Source: CAIYZT01 sp947461435 (GTDB lineage Bacteria; Pseudomonadota; Alphaproteobacteria; Rhodobacterales; Rhodobacteraceae). From it: a stretch of DNA of 64,000 nt. Location: contig OZ260083.1 in NCBI GenBank assembly GCA_965284435.1, positions 3,584,537 through 3,648,536 of the forward strand. The letters run 5' to 3'. The notes under the pieces are model-generated. The model saw nothing but the letters and a program-made list of their open reading frames with translations. It made no database searches and was not told where the DNA came from. The stretch's first letter is position 1; every line of letters begins with the position of its first letter. A program made the translations under genes and the position numbers. Of this stretch, positions 53,543-62,182 are shown piece after piece.

Positions 53543-54484
53543 TCAGTTCTTGGCCAGATAGTCAGCCACGTTGCCTGCGGTCACCAGTTGGAACGGAATA
53601 TAGACCTTCTGGTCCACCGCTTCGCCTTTGGACAGCTTGACAGCCGCGTCCACAGCGCCCGACCCTTGGCCAGCCGCATCCTGGAACACAGTCACGTCCA
53701 GATCGCCCGCTTGCATCGCAGCCAGCGCGTCCTGGGTCGCGTCAACACCGCCAACCACAACCGACGCCATGTCGATTCCGGCGGCTTTCATCGCCTGAAT
53801 GGCACCAATGGCCATTTCGTCGTTGTTGGCGATCACGCCATCAAACGCCGTCCCGGTCGACAACCAGTTGGTCATCAACGACTGGGCCTGATCACGGCTC
53901 CAGTTTGCGGTCTGCTCGTCGATGATGTTCAAGGTCACAGCGCAGGTACCGGCCGCCATCACGTCATGAATGTCGGCGGTCCGCTGTACGGCGGCCTGGT
54001 TGGAAAGCTCGCCCATCATCACGTAAACATTGGCGTTGTCTTTGCCAGCGGCTTTCAACTGTGCGCAAACTTCGATGGTCTCCAGCGTGCCCGAATCCAC
54101 TTCGTTCGATGCCACGAAAGCCTGGTTGTCAGGCAGCGTGTCAACGTTGATCGGCTGACGGTTCACGTAAACCAGCGGTACGCCCGCAGCGGCAGCGGCA
54201 TCCGACATCGCTTGCGTGGCCGAGGTATCGACCGGGTTCACGATGATCGCGGTGACGCCCGACGCGATGAAGTTGTTGATCTGGTCAAGCTGCTTGGCAA
54301 CATCGTTCTGCGCGTCTTCGATCTGCACCGCCACGCCATTGGCGTCGGCATAGCTTTGGATGCCGTTGCGCAGAACGGTCAGAAAGTTGTCGTCGAACAG
54401 GGCCATCGAAACGCCGATGCCATCTGCCATGGCGCTGGTGCCCATCAGGGCCGCAAATCCAGCTACGATAAGGGTCTTTTTCAT
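53543..54484 (-). CDS. Periplasmic sugar/cyclitol-binding protein
   Basis: A 313-residue periplasmic binding protein of the pentose/inositol type (Peripla_BP_4). Signal peptide residues 1-20 (MKKTLIVAGFAALMGTSAMA). IGVSMALFDDNFLTVLRNGIQ, VDTSATQAMSDAAAAAGVPLVYVNRQP, VIANNDEMAIGAIQAMKAAG and GGVDATQDALAAM are family motifs lining the ligand cleft. It binds the substrate of the adjacent permease. Neighbours iolG and MocD/E-like genes point to a cyclitol. Start ATG 54484 follows GGAGGAG. Confidence 0.93.
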   Translation of the reverse strand: MKKTLIVAGFAALMGTSAMADGIGVSMALFDDNFLTVLRNGIQSYADANGVAVQIEDAQNDVAKQLDQINNFIASGVTAIIVNPVDTSATQAMSDAAAAAGVPLVYVNRQPINVDTLPDNQAFVASNEVDSGTLETIEVCAQLKAAGKDNANVYVMMGELSNQAAVQRTADIHDVMAAGTCAVTLNIIDEQTANWSRDQAQSLMTNWLSTGTAFDGVIANNDEMAIGAIQAMKAAGIDMASVVVGGVDATQDALAAMQAGDLDVTVFQDAAGQGSGAVDAAVKLSKGEAVDQKVYIPFQLVTAGNVADYLAKN

Positions 54485-54537
54485 GTCTCTCTCCTCCACT
54501 GATGGTGTCCCGGCTGCACCGTTCTCTCCCCGCCGGA

Positions 54538-54553
54538 CCGCCCGTTCGGGCGG
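54538..54553. other. Stem-loop between TIM-barrel and binding-protein genes
   Basis: CCGCCCG and CGGGCGG form a perfect 7-base stem around TT in the 89-base gap before the binding-protein ribosome site. It may stabilise or process the operon mRNA. Confidence 0.4.
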
Positions 54554-54573
54554 GTATTCTCGCTTGGGCGGCC

Positions 54574-55380
54574 TTAGGCGGCCACACCCGCACGGATGAA
54601 TTCCATTGACGCGCCCAAGGCCGGCTTCGCATCGACAAGCGCATGCACGGATGATGCGAAAGGCTCATAGCTGATCACGCCCAAGTACCCGGCGGCCCGC
54701 AGCATGCGGATCTGCGCCACGTTGCCCAGCACATCATCGCCGTCCACCAACACGCGGTGTCCATCGCGCATGTCATCCAGATAAAGCGCGTCTTTCACGC
54801 CAGAAATATGAACGATTCCCGTCAGTTCCGGGAAAATCGGCCCAAAGCCGGCCAAGGCGTGATGAAAGGTATCATGCACCATGAAATAGGTCCCCTCACC
54901 GCCCACGGCCGCGATGCAATCGGCCAGAACATCCTTGTAGCGTAAGGAGCAAACCTCAAACCCCAAGGGCTCGACCATGGCCTTCAGCCCGTAGGCTTTC
55001 AGCATTGGCAACATCTCTTTCAGGGCCAGCTCGCTCACCCGGCGGCTGTCTGCACGCTCGGTGGCAACGCCGTCGTTGCGCGGGATCAGGCTGATCGCCT
55101 CGGCCCCGGCGGCAACGGCGATCTTCATCAAGGCTTCGGCCTCTGCGGCTTTGGCAGACGACCAATCGTTGAACATCTTCACCTCGGCAAGCGCCAGAAA
55201 ACGCAGGCCGCGCGCGGCAACAGCGGCCTTCACCTCGGCCGGATCAGCCCCCCCAAACAGCGCGCCGGGCAGGTCGTTGCGAAACTCCACCCCCACGCAG
55301 CCAAGCCCCTGCGCAAGGTCCAAAAAGGCCTCCCAGTCAAGGTTGGGCGCGGTCATGTGGTTCAAGGCAAACGGCAGCAT
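54574..55380 (-). CDS. TIM-barrel sugar isomerase/epimerase-like protein (IolE/MocC-like)
   Basis: A 268-residue xylose-isomerase-like TIM barrel. GVEFRNDLPG, KAMVEPLGFE (metal Glu), FMVHDTFHHAL (Asp/His ligands), GIVHISGVKDALYLDDMRDGHRVLVDG and GVISYEPFA (Glu) are visible. The fold includes IolE dehydratase, IolI, hydroxypyruvate isomerase and the rhizopine protein MocC; context favours the last group but sequence memory alone cannot fix it. It is the first gene of the ABC operon, with a palindrome upstream. Confidence 0.87.
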   Translation of the reverse strand: MLPFALNHMTAPNLDWEAFLDLAQGLGCVGVEFRNDLPGALFGGADPAEVKAAVAARGLRFLALAEVKMFNDWSSAKAAEAEALMKIAVAAGAEAISLIPRNDGVATERADSRRVSELALKEMLPMLKAYGLKAMVEPLGFEVCSLRYKDVLADCIAAVGGEGTYFMVHDTFHHALAGFGPIFPELTGIVHISGVKDALYLDDMRDGHRVLVDGDDVLGNVAQIRMLRAAGYLGVISYEPFASSVHALVDAKPALGASMEFIRAGVAA

Positions 55381-55426
55381 TTCGACTCACTTGTTTGGGG
55401 TCAGAAGGGGGGCCCTTGCGACGTGA

Positions 55427-55442
55427 TGGAATTGTTATTCCA
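55427..55442. promoter_or_regulatory. Candidate operator of the ABC operon
   Basis: TGGAATTGTTATTCCA has perfect 6-base arms (TGGAAT/ATTCCA) around TGTT, 47 bases upstream of the TIM-barrel gene start. An extra half-site ATTCCA lies at 55489-55494. A LacI-type regulator gene lies next to it, so it is a natural target. Confidence 0.55.
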
Positions 55443-55552
55443 AAATTGGCCCAATTCAATCGAAAACTTCCGGCTTTTCAGAAAATTTATTCCATTTCTG
55501 CGTCAGTAAAACCCTCGCGTAGTATATATACCCGTGTGTGTGCGGGCGGAGG

Positions 55553-56587
55553 TCAAAGCATTTCCGGCAGGGTCAGGGCGGGCGACAGGAAGGTGCTTGT
55601 CGGCCGGCCCGACGTACCAGACCGCCCGGTTTGCGCCATCCGCGCGATCAGATCGCGGCACAGATCGTCCAGCGGCGTGTCAATCACCAAGGTGACAAGC
55701 CCCTCTTTGACGGCCCGGCGCGAATCGGGGGTCAGGGCCGACACGATCAGCGCCACGCGCCCGCCAGCCTTGGCATCCCGCAGGGCGGCAATGGCCCCTT
55801 CCATCCCGCCGCCCGCCACGTAAATGCCGCGCAGATCGGGATGGCCCCGCACAAGGCCCATCGTGGCATCATAGGTCAGCGTGCGGGTTTCAAGGTTCAC
55901 CAAAGTGTCCAAGGCAGAAAGATGCGGCGCATGGCTGCGCAGGGCAGCGCGAAATCCTTGATCGCGCAGTTCATGCCCGTCCCATCGGTGCCCGCCCACA
56001 AAGATCGCGACCGGTCCGGTCTGCCGGGCGGCCTGTGCCAACATCCAGCCCGCCGTGCGGCCAACTTTCAAATTGTCTAACCCCAGATACCCCGCCCGAA
56101 CGCCCGGCGCGAAATCCGACAGCAGCGAAAACACCGACAACCCCTGCGCGGCCAGATCCTCGACGGCGGCCGTCACTTCGGGGTGGTTCACCGCCGTCGC
56201 CGCCAGCACATCGCAGCGCCCCAACATGGAACGCATCAGACCCGCCATTTCGGACGGCGCCTGCGAGCTTGAAAACTCCAGCACCAACCGCCCCGTCACC
56301 CGCGTCTCTGCCGATACCGCGCGGTGCAGCGCCTCGGCGAAGGCTTTGTAAAAATCCTGTCCCTGTTTGTGCAGCACCACCCCGATGCGCAGCACCGGGC
56401 GGTCCGGCCCCGGCGCGACATTGCCCGACAGCCGGCCCGCTGCCGGGTGACCGATGGCCAGTGCCACCGCCGCCAAATGAACAAGGGTATCGGGCTGCAC
56501 CTTTTGCCGACCGTTCAACGCCCGGTCCACCGTGGCGACAGAAACACCCGCCGCCGCCGCCAATTCCGCCATTCCCGGTCGCCGCAT
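55553..56587 (-). CDS. LacI-family transcriptional regulator
   Basis: A 344-residue regulator. The N-terminal helix-turn-helix is MAELAAAAGVSVATVDRALNGRQKV (residues 6-30 region), the hallmark VSVATVDRALNG hinge-helix pattern. Residues 60-340 form a periplasmic-binding-protein-like sensor domain (VLRIGVVLHKQGQDFYKAF onward). It lies between two divergent operons of the locus and probably derepresses one or both when the imported ligand is present. GAGGGGG precedes ATG 56587. Its ligand is not predictable. Confidence 0.92.
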   Translation of the reverse strand: MRRPGMAELAAAAGVSVATVDRALNGRQKVQPDTLVHLAAVALAIGHPAAGRLSGNVAPGPDRPVLRIGVVLHKQGQDFYKAFAEALHRAVSAETRVTGRLVLEFSSSQAPSEMAGLMRSMLGRCDVLAATAVNHPEVTAAVEDLAAQGLSVFSLLSDFAPGVRAGYLGLDNLKVGRTAGWMLAQAARQTGPVAIFVGGHRWDGHELRDQGFRAALRSHAPHLSALDTLVNLETRTLTYDATMGLVRGHPDLRGIYVAGGGMEGAIAALRDAKAGGRVALIVSALTPDSRRAVKEGLVTLVIDTPLDDLCRDLIARMAQTGRSGTSGRPTSTFLSPALTLPEML

Positions 56588-56706
56588 TTTGCCCCCTCAG
56601 CTTCTGCGCTCCACATGACGATTTTTGACGAAAAATGAAAGCCCCTTGATTGCGACGCCCCGCCCATTGCCACTAGTCTTTGCGAAACAAGCTTCGCTGA
56701 GGGACC

Positions 56707-57789
56707 ATGACAAAGCGCGACTACAGCCTTTTTGGGCCAGACGGCCAGCGCGCCGTGGAAACCGGGCTTGCAGCCGCGCAGTGGTATCACACCGATGTGC
56801 CGCGCAAGGTCATGAAAGATCTGATGCAGCGATCAGACGGTCCGGCGCTGCGCGATACGGCGCTTTACTATGGGCTGATGATCCTGTGCGCCGGCCTTGG
56901 CATTTGGCTGTGGCCCAGCTGGTGGGGCGCGCCCTTTTGGCTCGCCTATGGGGTGCTTTACGGGTCAGGCTCTGACGCGCGCTGGCACGAGGGCGGCCAT
57001 GGAACGGCCTTCAAGACCCCGTGGATGAACAACCTCATCTACGAAGTGGCCAGCTTCATGATCATGCGCAACTCTGTCGCCTGGCGATGGAGCCACGCCC
57101 GCCACCACACCGACACCTACATTGTCGGCCGCGATCCCGAAATCGCCATCACGCGCCCCCCCGCCCTGTTCAAGATCATGCTGGTCTTTGTGGCCATTCC
57201 TGACGTGCGGGCGTTTTTCCCGCGCCTGATGCACAACGCGCTGTGGGGGCCCACGCCAGAAGAGCAAACCTATATCCCGCGCTCTGAATGGCATAAAGTC
57301 ACGCGCATCGCCCGAATTTCAGTCGCCATCTACGCCGCCACGCTCGGCCTTGCGCTGTGGATGGGCTCGATCTTGCCCCTGATGGTCATCGGTCTGCCGC
57401 GCATGTATGGCGCTTGGCACCATGTCATGACCGGGCTGTTGCAACACGGCGGTCTGGCCGACAACGTGATCGATCACCGTCTGAATTCGCGCACGGTCTA
57501 CATCAACCCGATCAGCCGATTTGTGTATATGAACATGAACTACCACGTCGAACATCACATGTTCCCGATGGTGCCCTTTCACGCCCTGCCGCGCCTGCAC
57601 CAGATCATAAAGGACGATCTGCCAACGCCCAGCCCCAGCATCCTTGCCGCCTTCCGGGAAATGTGGCCCGCACTGCGGCGGCAGATCACCGACGAAGATT
57701 ACTACATTCACCGCGAATTGCCGCCCACGGCAAAACCCTACCGCGCCGATTTTCACGCCGCCGCCCTCGGCGCGGCCCCAGCCGAGTGA
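56707..57789 (+). CDS. Membrane di-iron oxygenase of the fatty acid desaturase superfamily (MocD-like)
   Basis: A 360-residue integral membrane di-iron enzyme. Three His clusters are intact: HEGGH (94-98), SHARHH (129-134) and NYHVEHH (279-284), with an additional LLQHGG/DHR pair. Helices lie near 51-86, 155-170 and 204-230. Superfamily members insert oxygen or double bonds into alkyl chains. Pairing with a MocE-type Rieske protein points to the rhizopine oxygenase MocD, which starts O-demethylation, rather than lipid desaturation. It is divergent from the LacI gene across 119 bases. A classical lipid role cannot be excluded. Confidence 0.85.
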   Translation: MTKRDYSLFGPDGQRAVETGLAAAQWYHTDVPRKVMKDLMQRSDGPALRDTALYYGLMILCAGLGIWLWPSWWGAPFWLAYGVLYGSGSDARWHEGGHGTAFKTPWMNNLIYEVASFMIMRNSVAWRWSHARHHTDTYIVGRDPEIAITRPPALFKIMLVFVAIPDVRAFFPRLMHNALWGPTPEEQTYIPRSEWHKVTRIARISVAIYAATLGLALWMGSILPLMVIGLPRMYGAWHHVMTGLLQHGGLADNVIDHRLNSRTVYINPISRFVYMNMNYHVEHHMFPMVPFHALPRLHQIIKDDLPTPSPSILAAFREMWPALRRQITDEDYYIHRELPPTAKPYRADFHAAALGAAPAE

Positions 57790-57794
57790 CCCTG

Positions 57795-58112
57795 ATGCCC
57801 CAATGGATTGATGCCTGCGCCACCGATGATATCGACGCTGAAGATCTGATCCGGTTTGATCATGCCGGGGCCAGCTATGCAATTTACCACGCCCCCGACG
57901 GGCAGTTCTATGCCACCGCTGGCCGCTGCACCCACGAAGATGTGGATCTCAGCAACGGCTTGGTCATGGGTCATTTGATCGAATGCCCAAAACACAATGG
58001 ACAGTTCGATTACCGCACCGGAGAGGCAAAGCGGACCCCGGTCTGCGTCAACCTGAAAACCTTTCGCGTCAAGGTTGACGCAGGCCGCGTTCACATCGAG
58101 GTACCAACATGA
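57795..58112 (+). CDS. mocE: MocE-type Rieske [2Fe-2S] ferredoxin
   Basis: A 105-residue Rieske protein. Cys45-Thr-His47 and Cys64-Pro-Lys-His67 bind the cluster. WIDACATDDIDAEDLIRFDH, AIYHAPDGQFYATAGRCTHE and HLIECPKHNGQFDYRTGEA are the MocE family pattern. It passes electrons to the oxygenase encoded just before it. ATG 57795 is used; a GTG at 57786 overlaps the oxygenase stop (GTGA) and could be the true start. The ferredoxin reductase partner (MocF) is not in the window. Confidence 0.9.
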   Translation: MPQWIDACATDDIDAEDLIRFDHAGASYAIYHAPDGQFYATAGRCTHEDVDLSNGLVMGHLIECPKHNGQFDYRTGEAKRTPVCVNLKTFRVKVDAGRVHIEVPT

Positions 58113-58906
58113 GCCGCCCCACCATCGCAGATCTTCTGGCCAACCGCGGCAAGCATCAATATGCCATGCTGCGCGTCGAAACGCTGGACGAGGCCGCCGC
58201 CGCATCGGCCGCCGGGGTCGAATTGTTTTCCGTGCCACCCTCGATGCTGCTTGATCCGCGCTTTCGGCAACTCGCCCCCAATGCCTTTGCCTGCCCGGGC
58301 GACAATTACTATGAAATCGGCGATACGGCCGCCTTCATGAAATGGGCCATGCCGATGATAAAGGCCGGGGCCGATGCGGTCTATTGCTCAGGCTCGCTCT
58401 CAACAGTTCGCGAATTGGCCGAAAACGCGGTTCCGGTCTGCGGCCATGTCGGACTGATCCCGTCAAAGGCCACCTGGACGGGCGGGTTCAAGGCCGTGGG
58501 CAAAACCCTCGACAGCGCCAAATGGGTCTGGGAGGCCTGCGCCGCCTTGGAAGATGCGGGCGCTTTTGCTGCCGAAATCGAAGTTGTGCCCGACGCCATC
58601 ACCCAAGCCATCGCAGAAAAAACCGGCCTGTTCCTGATCTCGATGGGCGCGGGTGCGGCGGGCCACGCCCAGTACCTGTTCACCGACGATGTTCTGGGCC
58701 AGACCGCAGGGCATGTGCCGCGCCACGCCAAGATCTACGCCGACTTCAAGGCGGAATATGCCCGCCTGCAACAGATGCGCATCGCCGCCATGTCCGCCTT
58801 TGTCAGCGATGTGCACAGCGGCCAATATCCGGCCCCCCCATACCTTGTGGGCGCCGAGGCCGACGTGGTCGCAGCCTTTCGCGAATGGCTGGACGATAAC
58901 GCCTGA
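58109..58906 (+). CDS. PanB-fold (ketopantoate hydroxymethyltransferase-like) protein without classical metal ligands
   Basis: A 265-residue TIM barrel. VPVCGHVGLIPSKATWTGGFKAVGKT and IEVVPDAITQAIAEKTGLFLISMGAGAAGHAQYLFTDD read as the core of PanB, including the His of CGHVG and the general-base Glu of IEVVP. But the GDSLG and LADLPF metal-Asp regions and the KIEGG region are replaced (SVPPSML, ACPGDNYY, VYCSGS). So it is not a standard pantothenate enzyme; a related aldolase or one-carbon reaction is inferred. It overlaps mocE by 4 bases (ATGA) and ends at a strong terminator. Confidence 0.85.
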   Translation: MSRPTIADLLANRGKHQYAMLRVETLDEAAAASAAGVELFSVPPSMLLDPRFRQLAPNAFACPGDNYYEIGDTAAFMKWAMPMIKAGADAVYCSGSLSTVRELAENAVPVCGHVGLIPSKATWTGGFKAVGKTLDSAKWVWEACAALEDAGAFAAEIEVVPDAITQAIAEKTGLFLISMGAGAAGHAQYLFTDDVLGQTAGHVPRHAKIYADFKAEYARLQQMRIAAMSAFVSDVHSGQYPAPPYLVGAEADVVAAFREWLDDNA

Positions 58907-58951
58907 ACACCATCCTCCCAAGGATGCCCGCGCCGGGGCCTTAAGGCGCAG

Positions 58952-58986
58952 CGCCCCGATCAGCCTGCTGATCGGGGCGTTTCTTT
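58952..58986 (+). terminator. Strong terminator of the MocDE operon
   Basis: CGCCCCGATCAG and CTGATCGGGGCG form a perfect 12-base stem around CCTG, then TTTCTTT. It lies 45 bases after the PanB-like stop and just before the end of the convergent ybbP-type gene. Confidence 0.92.
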
Positions 58987-58988
58987 GC

Positions 58989-61502
58989 CTATTCCGCAGA
59001 TCGCAGAACCTGCGCCGGGCGCAGACCCAAAGGCCGGATCATGAACACCAGCCCCGAGATCAAGGTGGCGAAGATCCCGCCAAAGATGATCAGCGCGGCA
59101 GAGCCGGGTTCAAAGGCATACTCCGCCTCCATGACAAAGCGCATGACCGCCCAGCCAGACACCGCCCCCGTCGCAATGGCCACCAGTCCGGCCGCCGCCC
59201 CGGTCAGCGCTGCCCGCAAGGCGAACGACAGCAATATTCGCGCGCGCGAGGCGCCGATCACCTTCAGAACAGCCGCCTCATATCGGCGCTGGCGCTCGCC
59301 GGCGGCGGCCGCGCCCACCAGAACCACAAACCCGGTGACCAAAGTCACCAGCGCGGCGATAGTCACCGCTTGGGCAATGGCGGTCAGGGTTTCGGTGACC
59401 CGCCCGATCGCCGCCTTCATGCCGATGGCGGTTACATTGGGAAAGGCCTTGCTGGTTTGCCGCAAGATCCCGGCTTCGGCCTCCTCTTGCGCATAGACCG
59501 TCGCGATAAAGCTGTGCGGCGCGCCTTGAACGGCGGCCGCGTTCATCGACAGAATGAACCCCATGCCGCCACTGGAAAAATCCACCTCCCGAAACGAGGT
59601 GATCTGCCCTTCGATGTCGCGCCCCAGAATGTTCATCGTGATCTTGTCCCCCAGTTTCAGGCCCATCTCGGCCGCTTCGGCGGCCGCAAATGAAATCTGC
59701 GGCGGTCCGGCATAGCCTTCGGGCCACCAGGTTCCGGCAGTGATCTTGGTTCCTCCTGGCATGGCATCGGCATAGGTCAGCCCCCGATCACCCGACACGA
59801 CCCAATGATTGCCCGCCACCTCCCGCGCATCCTTGCCGTTGATCAGCGTTATCAGACCGCGCAACATCGGGGCCGTATCCAGTTTGCTGACCGCCGGATC
59901 GTCCGTCATCATCTGCCGGAAGGCGTCAATCTGATCGGGTTGGATGTCCACAAAGAAAAAGCTGGGGGCACGGGCCGGAAGATCCCGGGCGATGGCCGCG
60001 CGCAGGTTTGCGTCTATCTGCCCCACTGCGGCCAGAACCGACAGGCCAAGGCCCAAGGCCAGAACCACCTGCATCGTCTCCGACCGGGGCCCGCCGATGG
60101 CGGCCAGTGCCAAACGCAGGGCCACGCGTCCGCGCACCAGCGACGAGCGGCCCAACCGCCGCGCCAAGGCCATCAGTCCGCGGGCCGCCAGCGCCAGCGC
60201 CACAAGCGCGCCCAAGACCCCGCCCGCCACCGACAGGGCCAGCCACGCCATGCCCGACAGCGCCACCGCCCCCCCGATCAAGACCGCCGCCAGCGCCGCG
60301 ATGATCGCCAGATACCAACCCGAGGGCCAACCGGTTCCCAGCCCCCCGCGGTACAGCGCAGCCGCCCGAACCTCTGCCGCCTTGGCCAAGGGCCACAAGG
60401 CAAAAAGGAAGGCCGAGGTGACACCGTAAAACAGCGCCTCAACCACGGGGCGGGGATAAAATCCCACATCGGCCGGAAAGGGCAATTGCGCCTCGATCCA
60501 AGGGCCCAGTGCCACCGGCAAGGCCGCGCCCAGCATCAAACCCAAGACCAGGGCCAAACTTGTCAGGACCGCGATCTGCAGCAGATAGACCCGAAAAATC
60601 AACGACGATTCCGCCCCCAAGGTACGCAAGGTGGCGATGGTCGACACCTTGCCTTCCAGATAGGCCCGCACCGCCGAGGCAACGCCCACCCCGCCAACGG
60701 CCAACCCCGCCAACCCGACCAGAACCAGAAAAGCGCCGATCCGTTCCACAAACCGCTCCGCCCCCGGCGCAGCGCGACGCTTGTCGGTCCAGCCCAGCCC
60801 CTGCTCGCGGAATTTCGCTTCGGCTTCTGCCTCCAGCGCGGCCAGATCGGCCCCTTCGGGCAAGATCAGACGGTAAGCGCTGTCAAACAAGGTGCCGGCC
60901 ACCAAAAGCCCCGAATTTGCCAAACCCTCTTTCAGAACAATCACGCGCGGCGCCAAGGCAAAGCCGCCCGATGTGCCGTCCGGCTCTCGGGTCAACAACC
61001 CGTTCAGGCGAAACTGCTGCACCCCCATGGTAAACCGCTCGCCCACGGCAAGACCCAACTGGTCGGCCAGAATCTTTTCCATCACCGCGCCGGGCAGGTC
61101 TTTGGGGGCCAAAGCCTCGGACAGGGAAATGCCGCTGTCGATCTGCACCTCACCCACCAAAGGATAGGCGCCATCCACGGCCTTGACCTGTGCCAGCACC
61201 CGGCTGTCGCCCACCACCGCCATCGACCGGAAATCCACGATTTCCGAAACCGCAAGCGCCTTGGATGCCATCCAGGCCTTTTCCGGATCGCTGGCGAAAC
61301 GATAGGTGAACTCCACCTGCGCATCGCCCCCCAAGATCACCGCGCCCTGATCTGTCAGGCCCCGCTCGATGGCCGATCGCACCATGCCCACGGCGGCAAT
61401 CGCCGCAACCCCCAGGGAAAGGCAGGCCAGAAAGACGCCAAAGCCCTTCAACCCGCCGCGAAGTTCGCGCCGGGCAAACCCCCATGCCAAAGACAAGGTC
61501 AT
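58989..61502 (-). CDS. ABC transporter permease of the YbbP/FtsX family
   Basis: An 837-residue MacB/FtsX-like permease with two FtsX units. There is one N-terminal helix, a large periplasmic part (about 40-250), three helices near 255-385, a second central helix set, another periplasmic part and three C-terminal helices (from about 705). It overlaps the ATPase stop by 4 bases. The ybbA-ybbP-GDSL esterase neighbourhood is the same as in E. coli. These pairs export or extract lipids, lipoproteins or toxins; the substrate is unknown. Confidence 0.9.
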   Translation of the reverse strand: MTLSLAWGFARRELRGGLKGFGVFLACLSLGVAAIAAVGMVRSAIERGLTDQGAVILGGDAQVEFTYRFASDPEKAWMASKALAVSEIVDFRSMAVVGDSRVLAQVKAVDGAYPLVGEVQIDSGISLSEALAPKDLPGAVMEKILADQLGLAVGERFTMGVQQFRLNGLLTREPDGTSGGFALAPRVIVLKEGLANSGLLVAGTLFDSAYRLILPEGADLAALEAEAEAKFREQGLGWTDKRRAAPGAERFVERIGAFLVLVGLAGLAVGGVGVASAVRAYLEGKVSTIATLRTLGAESSLIFRVYLLQIAVLTSLALVLGLMLGAALPVALGPWIEAQLPFPADVGFYPRPVVEALFYGVTSAFLFALWPLAKAAEVRAAALYRGGLGTGWPSGWYLAIIAALAAVLIGGAVALSGMAWLALSVAGGVLGALVALALAARGLMALARRLGRSSLVRGRVALRLALAAIGGPRSETMQVVLALGLGLSVLAAVGQIDANLRAAIARDLPARAPSFFFVDIQPDQIDAFRQMMTDDPAVSKLDTAPMLRGLITLINGKDAREVAGNHWVVSGDRGLTYADAMPGGTKITAGTWWPEGYAGPPQISFAAAEAAEMGLKLGDKITMNILGRDIEGQITSFREVDFSSGGMGFILSMNAAAVQGAPHSFIATVYAQEEAEAGILRQTSKAFPNVTAIGMKAAIGRVTETLTAIAQAVTIAALVTLVTGFVVLVGAAAAGERQRRYEAAVLKVIGASRARILLSFALRAALTGAAAGLVAIATGAVSGWAVMRFVMEAEYAFEPGSAALIIFGGIFATLISGLVFMIRPLGLRPAQVLRSAE

Positions 61503-62182
61503 GGTTGCCCCTCGTCCATGATGCGCCCATCGGCCAGCCGGATCACCCGGTCACAGCGCGCGGCAAGGTCGGGCGCATGGGTGACCATAACCAAGGTCGC
61601 CCCATGCCGGTCGCGCAGGGCGAACAACAGATCCATGATCGCGGCCCCATTGGCACTGTCCAGATTGCCCGTCGGCTCATCCGCCAGCAAAAGCGCCGGG
61701 CGCGGCGCCGCCGCCCGTGCCAACGCCACCCGCTGCTGCTCGCCACCTGACAACTGGGCCGGGTAATGGTCCGCCCGCGTCGCAAGACCCACCGCGTGCA
61801 ATTCGTCGCGCGCCCGCTCAAACGCATCAGCGGCCCCTTGCAGTTCCAAAGGCACAGCCACGTTTTCCAAGGCGGTCATCGTGGGAATCAAATGAAAGCT
61901 TTGAAACACCACCCCCATGCGCCCGCGCCGAAACCGGGCCAATCCATCTTCGTTCAAGGCGGTCATATCGTGGCCCAAGGCGGAAACCCGCCCGCGCGTG
62001 GCGCGCTCCAGCCCCCCCATCAACATAAGTAACGAGGATTTGCCCGATCCAGAGGGGCCAACAAGCCCAAGGGTCTCGCCCTTGGCGACAGATAGGGTTA
62101 TGCCCTTCAAAATATCCACCGGCCCGGCGTTCCCTTGCAAAGTCAGCCAAACATCAGTCAGGTCCAATACGGTATTCGTCAT
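61499..62182 (-). CDS. ABC transporter ATP-binding protein (YbbA/LolD family)
   Basis: A 227-residue ATPase. Walker A is GPSGSGKSS, signature QLSGGEQQRVALARA and Walker B ALLLADEPTGNLD. These are LolD/MacB-type motifs. AGGTGG before ATG 62182 supports the start. The start codon overlaps that of the divergent esterase gene. It drives the adjacent YbbP-type permease. Confidence 0.93.
   Translation of the reverse strand: MTNTVLDLTDVWLTLQGNAGPVDILKGITLSVAKGETLGLVGPSGSGKSSLLMLMGGLERATRGRVSALGHDMTALNEDGLARFRRGRMGVVFQSFHLIPTMTALENVAVPLELQGAADAFERARDELHAVGLATRADHYPAQLSGGEQQRVALARAAAPRPALLLADEPTGNLDSANGAAIMDLLFALRDRHGATLVMVTHAPDLAARCDRVIRLADGRIMDEGQP

Noticed and set aside
55521..55556. Sigma-70 promoter TTGACC with TATATA upstream of the TIM-barrel operon
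   Set aside because: The spacing between the two elements is about 20 bases or more, too long for a confident call, although the AT-rich TATATATACT remains a possible -10 region.
58109..58906. Ordinary panB (pantothenate synthesis)
   Set aside because: The metal-binding Asp/Glu regions of PanB are replaced, no panC is adjacent, and the gene is coupled to mocE.
59805..61766. 653-codon plus-strand open frame opposite the YbbP-type gene
   Set aside because: Composition (Arg, Gln, Pro, His rich, no motifs) is typical of a high-GC antisense shadow; the minus strand has a clear FtsX family protein.
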